Below the pieces are notes generated by a model that was given only the letters and a program-made list of their open reading frames with translations, ran no database searches and had not been told where the DNA came from. DNA of 45,707 nt from Asaia bogorensis (lineage in GTDB: Bacteria > Pseudomonadota > Alphaproteobacteria > SHVZ01): positions 1 to 45,707 of the forward strand of contig CAMDFP010000005.1 of NCBI GenBank assembly GCA_945897335.1, read 5' to 3'. Shown here one piece after another: positions 43,806 to 45,707 of this stretch. The first letter of the stretch is position 1. Every line of letters starts with the position of its first letter. The position numbers and the translations under genes are program-made.

Positions 43806-44471
43806 ATGCGCGCCATGCTTACCTTTCTGCACACGGCCGAATCCAATGTCACCGCCGTCGGCGCCCTCATGTCCGAGCTGGCGCCGGAGATTCCCACCCG
43901 TCACCACCTTGCGCCCGATCTCCTGGCCGAGGCGGTGAAGGCCGCGAAGGTCACGGACGCCGTCGCCGCCGGCGTGCGCGAACGCCTTGCCGATGCGGCG
44001 GCCGGAGCCGCCGTCATCGTCTGCACCTGCTCGACCATCGGCGCGGTCGCCGAAGCCGCGAACGGCACCTTGCCCGTACCGGTGCAGCGCATCGACCGGG
44101 CGATGGCGGAGGCGGCCGTCGCCAAGGGATCGCGCATCCTCATCGCCGCCTGCGTCGCCTCGACCGTCGGTCCGACCTCGGACCTCGTCGCCAAGGTGGC
44201 GCGTGAGGCCGGCCGCGATGTGGCGCTCCGCGTCGTGCTGATCGCCGATGCCTGGCCGAAATTCATGGCCGGCGACGTCCAGGGCTATCAGGCGGCGATC
44301 GTCGAGCGTCTCGTTGCCGAGAAGGGCGATGCGGACGTCGTCGTCCTCGCCCAGGCATCGATGGCCGGTGCCGCGCCCGAGGCCGAGCGTCGTCTCGGTC
44401 TTCCGGTGCTGACCAGCCCCCGGCTCGGCGTCACCGCCGCCATTGCCGCCTGGCGCCGGGCGCGGGCCTGA
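43806..44471 (+). CDS. Asp/Glu/hydantoin racemase-superfamily protein
   Basis: 221 residues. MLTFLHTAESNV starts the first strand; VIVCTCSTIGAVAE near residue 75 holds the first catalytic Cys of the Asp/Glu racemase fold, and IAACVASTVGPTSDLV near 115 gives the second Cys; LAQASMAGAA and TSPRLGVTAAIAAW close the fold. Both Cys are present but embedded in less common sequence, so racemase activity is plausible and the substrate unknown. An alternative ATG at 43815 has a better spaced AGGA. Located 18 bp after the FemAB-like gene. Confidence 0.78.
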   Translation: MRAMLTFLHTAESNVTAVGALMSELAPEIPTRHHLAPDLLAEAVKAAKVTDAVAAGVRERLADAAAGAAVIVCTCSTIGAVAEAANGTLPVPVQRIDRAMAEAAVAKGSRILIAACVASTVGPTSDLVAKVAREAGRDVALRVVLIADAWPKFMAGDVQGYQAAIVERLVAEKGDADVVVLAQASMAGAAPEAERRLGLPVLTSPRLGVTAAIAAWRRARA

Positions 44472-44478
44472 TCCGCCG

Positions 44479-44946
44479 ATGCCGATCATCCAATATGGTG
44501 CGATGCAGCCGCGGTTGCGCGAGCTCTACGCCTTCTGGGACGAACGGCGCCGGCGGTCCGACGGCAAGCTTCCCTCGATCCTCCGGGTCCATGCCGAAAG
44601 CCTGACGCCGTGGCGCAACAACCTGGTGATCATGACGGTGCGGCGCGAGGGCGAGTTCGTCTATCGCTACTATCCCAAGAGCTTCGTCGATCAGTTCGGC
44701 GTCGACATGTCGGGCAAGCAGACGACCGAGCTGCCCGAAGCCCAGCGGGCTTTGCTCGAGCATGAGTATGACTATGTGCGTCAGAAGAAGCGGCCGACCT
44801 GGCGCGTCTACACCGGCGAGTTCGACAACGAGATCGTCACCTGGGAGCGGCTGATCCTGCCCTTCGCCACCGACGGCGAGGCGATCGATACGCTGATGAT
44901 CGGCGTCTACGAGGCCAAGAACGCCGGGCTGTTCGAGATCGCCTGA
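44479..44946 (+). CDS. Small PAS-domain protein (PAS_5 type), copy 3
   Basis: 155 residues, in the same family as the two PAS genes at 35940-36918 but more distant: MQPRLRELYAFWDERRRRSDGKLPS at the front (over about 25 residues it matches the L-Y-x-F-W pattern), then VYRYYPKSFVDQFGVDMSGK, YDYVRQKKRP and ERLILPFATDGEAIDTLMIG, which aligns with the RLLLPLATDG block of copy 2. No output domain. Seven bp after the racemase-like gene, last of the plus-strand run, followed by a hairpin. Confidence 0.82.
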   Translation: MPIIQYGAMQPRLRELYAFWDERRRRSDGKLPSILRVHAESLTPWRNNLVIMTVRREGEFVYRYYPKSFVDQFGVDMSGKQTTELPEAQRALLEHEYDYVRQKKRPTWRVYTGEFDNEIVTWERLILPFATDGEAIDTLMIGVYEAKNAGLFEIA

Positions 44947-44953
44947 CTCGAAA

Positions 44954-44981
44954 CGGCCCGACCGGCTTGCCGGTCGGGCCG
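44954..44981 (+). terminator. Hairpin terminator after the PAS gene
   Basis: Perfect 12-bp stem (CGGCCCGACCGG at 44954-44965 and its complement at 44970-44981) with loop CTTG, 7 bp after the stop codon. No T-run follows; since the next gene on the other strand ends at 45001, it is placed to serve both sides. Confidence 0.65.
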
Positions 44982-45000
44982 AGCGCGACGCCGGTGACGT

Positions 45001-45180
45001 TTAGGCGCTTGTATCGACGACGTTACCGCGATTTGACGGCGGTGCCGACGGTGCAGGGGCCGCGGCGACTTTCTTCGCCTCGTCATTGTCCTTATCCGGG
45101 CCACGTTCCACAGCCTCCGGCGCACTTACACGCGCAAGGGACGGGGAAGGAGTGGCCGGACTGATCGAACCGATTTGCAT
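45001..45180 (-). CDS. Small uncharacterised protein, 59 residues
   Basis: A short frame starting ATG at 45180 and ending TAA at 45001 (MQIGSISPATPSPSLARVSA at the front, GNVVDTSA at the end). AAAGGG lies six bases before the ATG. The product is rich in Ala, Pro, Ser and charged residues (ERGPDKDNDEAKK in the middle) and should be disordered. Small proteins with an M-Q-x-G-S start and a short hydrophobic/TSA-like end occur widely in Rhodospirillales genomes as far as I recall, but no function is known. Codon choice (CAA, ATC, GTA, AAT, ACA, TAA) is less GC-biased than the neighbours. It sits between two hairpin- or promoter-like regions. Confidence 0.55.
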   Translation of the reverse strand: MQIGSISPATPSPSLARVSAPEAVERGPDKDNDEAKKVAAAPAPSAPPSNRGNVVDTSA

Positions 45181-45370
45181 TAGTCGCCCTTTCTAGCGAT
45201 TTGCTGACAGTTGTTTAGGTTGACACATCATCCTTGCCAAAGCCCTACACCGTTCGGTGGAGGCGGTCGGCGACCAGTAGCCCGAGGAGAATGCCGCCAA
45301 TTGGGCAGACCAGCGTCGCTCCGGGCGATCTTGCTGGCAGCAAGAGCAACCAGGAGGTCGGTCCTAGCCG

Positions 45371-45707
45371 TCAGACCGGCAGCTTCGCCCGCGACAAGGG
45401 ACCGGCGACATGCGCCGGCTGGACGCCGAGCGGCGTGCCGCCTTCGCCGCGGCGCTTGAACGGCAGCTCGACCGCGGGCGGGATCGGGCAGACATAGGCC
45501 TTGCCGGTGACCCGCTCCTTAAGTTCCGCCCGGGCCGTGGCCAGGAGTTCGGGGTTCTCGATCGTGTCGATGGCGGTCGCCGCCATCGCCTTGGCGGCAT
45601 GCAGCATGCCCTTGTGCGCGGCCGGCAGCTTGCCCTGCGTCACCAGCTGCCAGGAATGGCCGGGCGTGCCGACGGCGAAGCAGGCGCCCCAGGCCTGCAC
45701 GGTCGGC
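45371..45707 (-). CDS. M20-family amidohydrolase (AbgB-like), C-terminal part only
   Basis: The last 111 residues of a metallopeptidase-like amidohydrolase whose start lies beyond the right edge. The visible sequence (CFAVGTPGHSWQLVTQGKLP, then AAHKGMLHAAKAMAATAIDTIENPE, then VCPIPPAVELPFKR) matches the C-terminal catalytic domain of p-aminobenzoyl-glutamate hydrolase subunit B and related amidohydrolases: the His in GHS and the HKGM block are characteristic. It probably releases an amino acid or amine from an amide. A 190-bp space free of clear genes separates it from the small gene. Confidence 0.85.
   Translation of the reverse strand, partial: PTVQAWGACFAVGTPGHSWQLVTQGKLPAAHKGMLHAAKAMAATAIDTIENPELLATARAELKERVTGKAYVCPIPPAVELPFKRRGEGGTPLGVQPAHVAGPLSRAKLPV

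Noticed and set aside
45245-45349. Short hydrophobic minus-strand frame (ends GGILLGLLVADRLHRTV)
   Set aside because: Looks like a membrane segment but has only a TTG start and no ribosome site; it just continues the frame after the amidohydrolase stop.

Overview
The window is a GC-rich (about two-thirds G+C by eye), densely coded bacterial chromosome segment. Gene content points to an alphaproteobacterium of the Rhodospirillales type: a short (440-residue) prolyl-tRNA synthetase next to a LolC/LolD pair, an LdtR-like MarR regulator, three small single-PAS proteins of the PAS_5 kind, SPINDLY/OGT-type TPR glycosyltransferases and a wealth of amidase, SDR and ABC-uptake genes. No rRNA, tRNA, CRISPR array, prophage or insertion sequence was seen. 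The assignment to an order is inference from gene content only.

Layout. (1) 1-5226, minus strand: a likely operon reading aconitase-X large subunit, aconitase-X swivel subunit, ureohydrolase (agmatinase family), family-5 solute-binding protein, and a sulfatase cut by the window edge. (2) 5267-9519, plus: a secreted beta-propeller (Vgb-like) translationally coupled to a monohaem cytochrome c, an EamA exporter, then two valine-catabolism enzymes (3-hydroxyisobutyryl-CoA hydrolase and 3-hydroxyisobutyrate dehydrogenase). (3) 9622-13488, plus: MarR regulator, proS, lolC/E, lolD. (4) 13551-14770: two receiver-only response regulators and an Hpt protein with no histidine kinase; the two sides converge with overlapping 3' ends. 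(5) 14849-21169, minus: tightly packed operon of a cyclic-amidohydrolase-like metalloenzyme, three amidase-signature enzymes and a PhyH-type dioxygenase, divergent from a creatininase-family gene (21279) across a 109-bp promoter region holding an inverted repeat. (6) 22181-25336: MFS exporter with a His-rich tail, tandem RidA proteins, an SDR. (7) 25797-29787, plus: dipeptide-type ABC transporter (B, C, D, F) whose D ATPase is interrupted by an in-frame TAG in its signature motif; a strong terminator follows. (8) 29849-35970: sugar ABC transporter (binding protein and two permeases, no ATPase), FAH-fold sugar-acid dehydratase-like enzyme, RraA-like protein and a divergent 2-keto-3-deoxy-sugar kinase, together a sugar-acid catabolic locus. 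(9) 35940-41908, minus: two PAS_5 proteins and two tandem TPR glycosyltransferases with almost identical catalytic halves. (10) 42054-44946, plus: SDR, FemAB/GNAT-like protein, Asp/Glu racemase-like protein, third PAS_5 protein. (11) The end carries a 59-residue small gene and the C-terminus of an AbgB-type amidohydrolase.

How it fits together: most of the window is catabolic and uptake machinery for amides, cyclic nitrogen compounds, peptides and sugar acids, interleaved with a few housekeeping genes (proS, lol) and a glycosyltransferase/PAS region. The most notable observations are the amber codon in the dipeptide ABC ATPase, the tandem OGT-like genes with homogenised and atypical catalytic domains, the amide/cyclic-amide hydrolase cluster with its candidate operator, and a small RBS-supported gene near the right edge.
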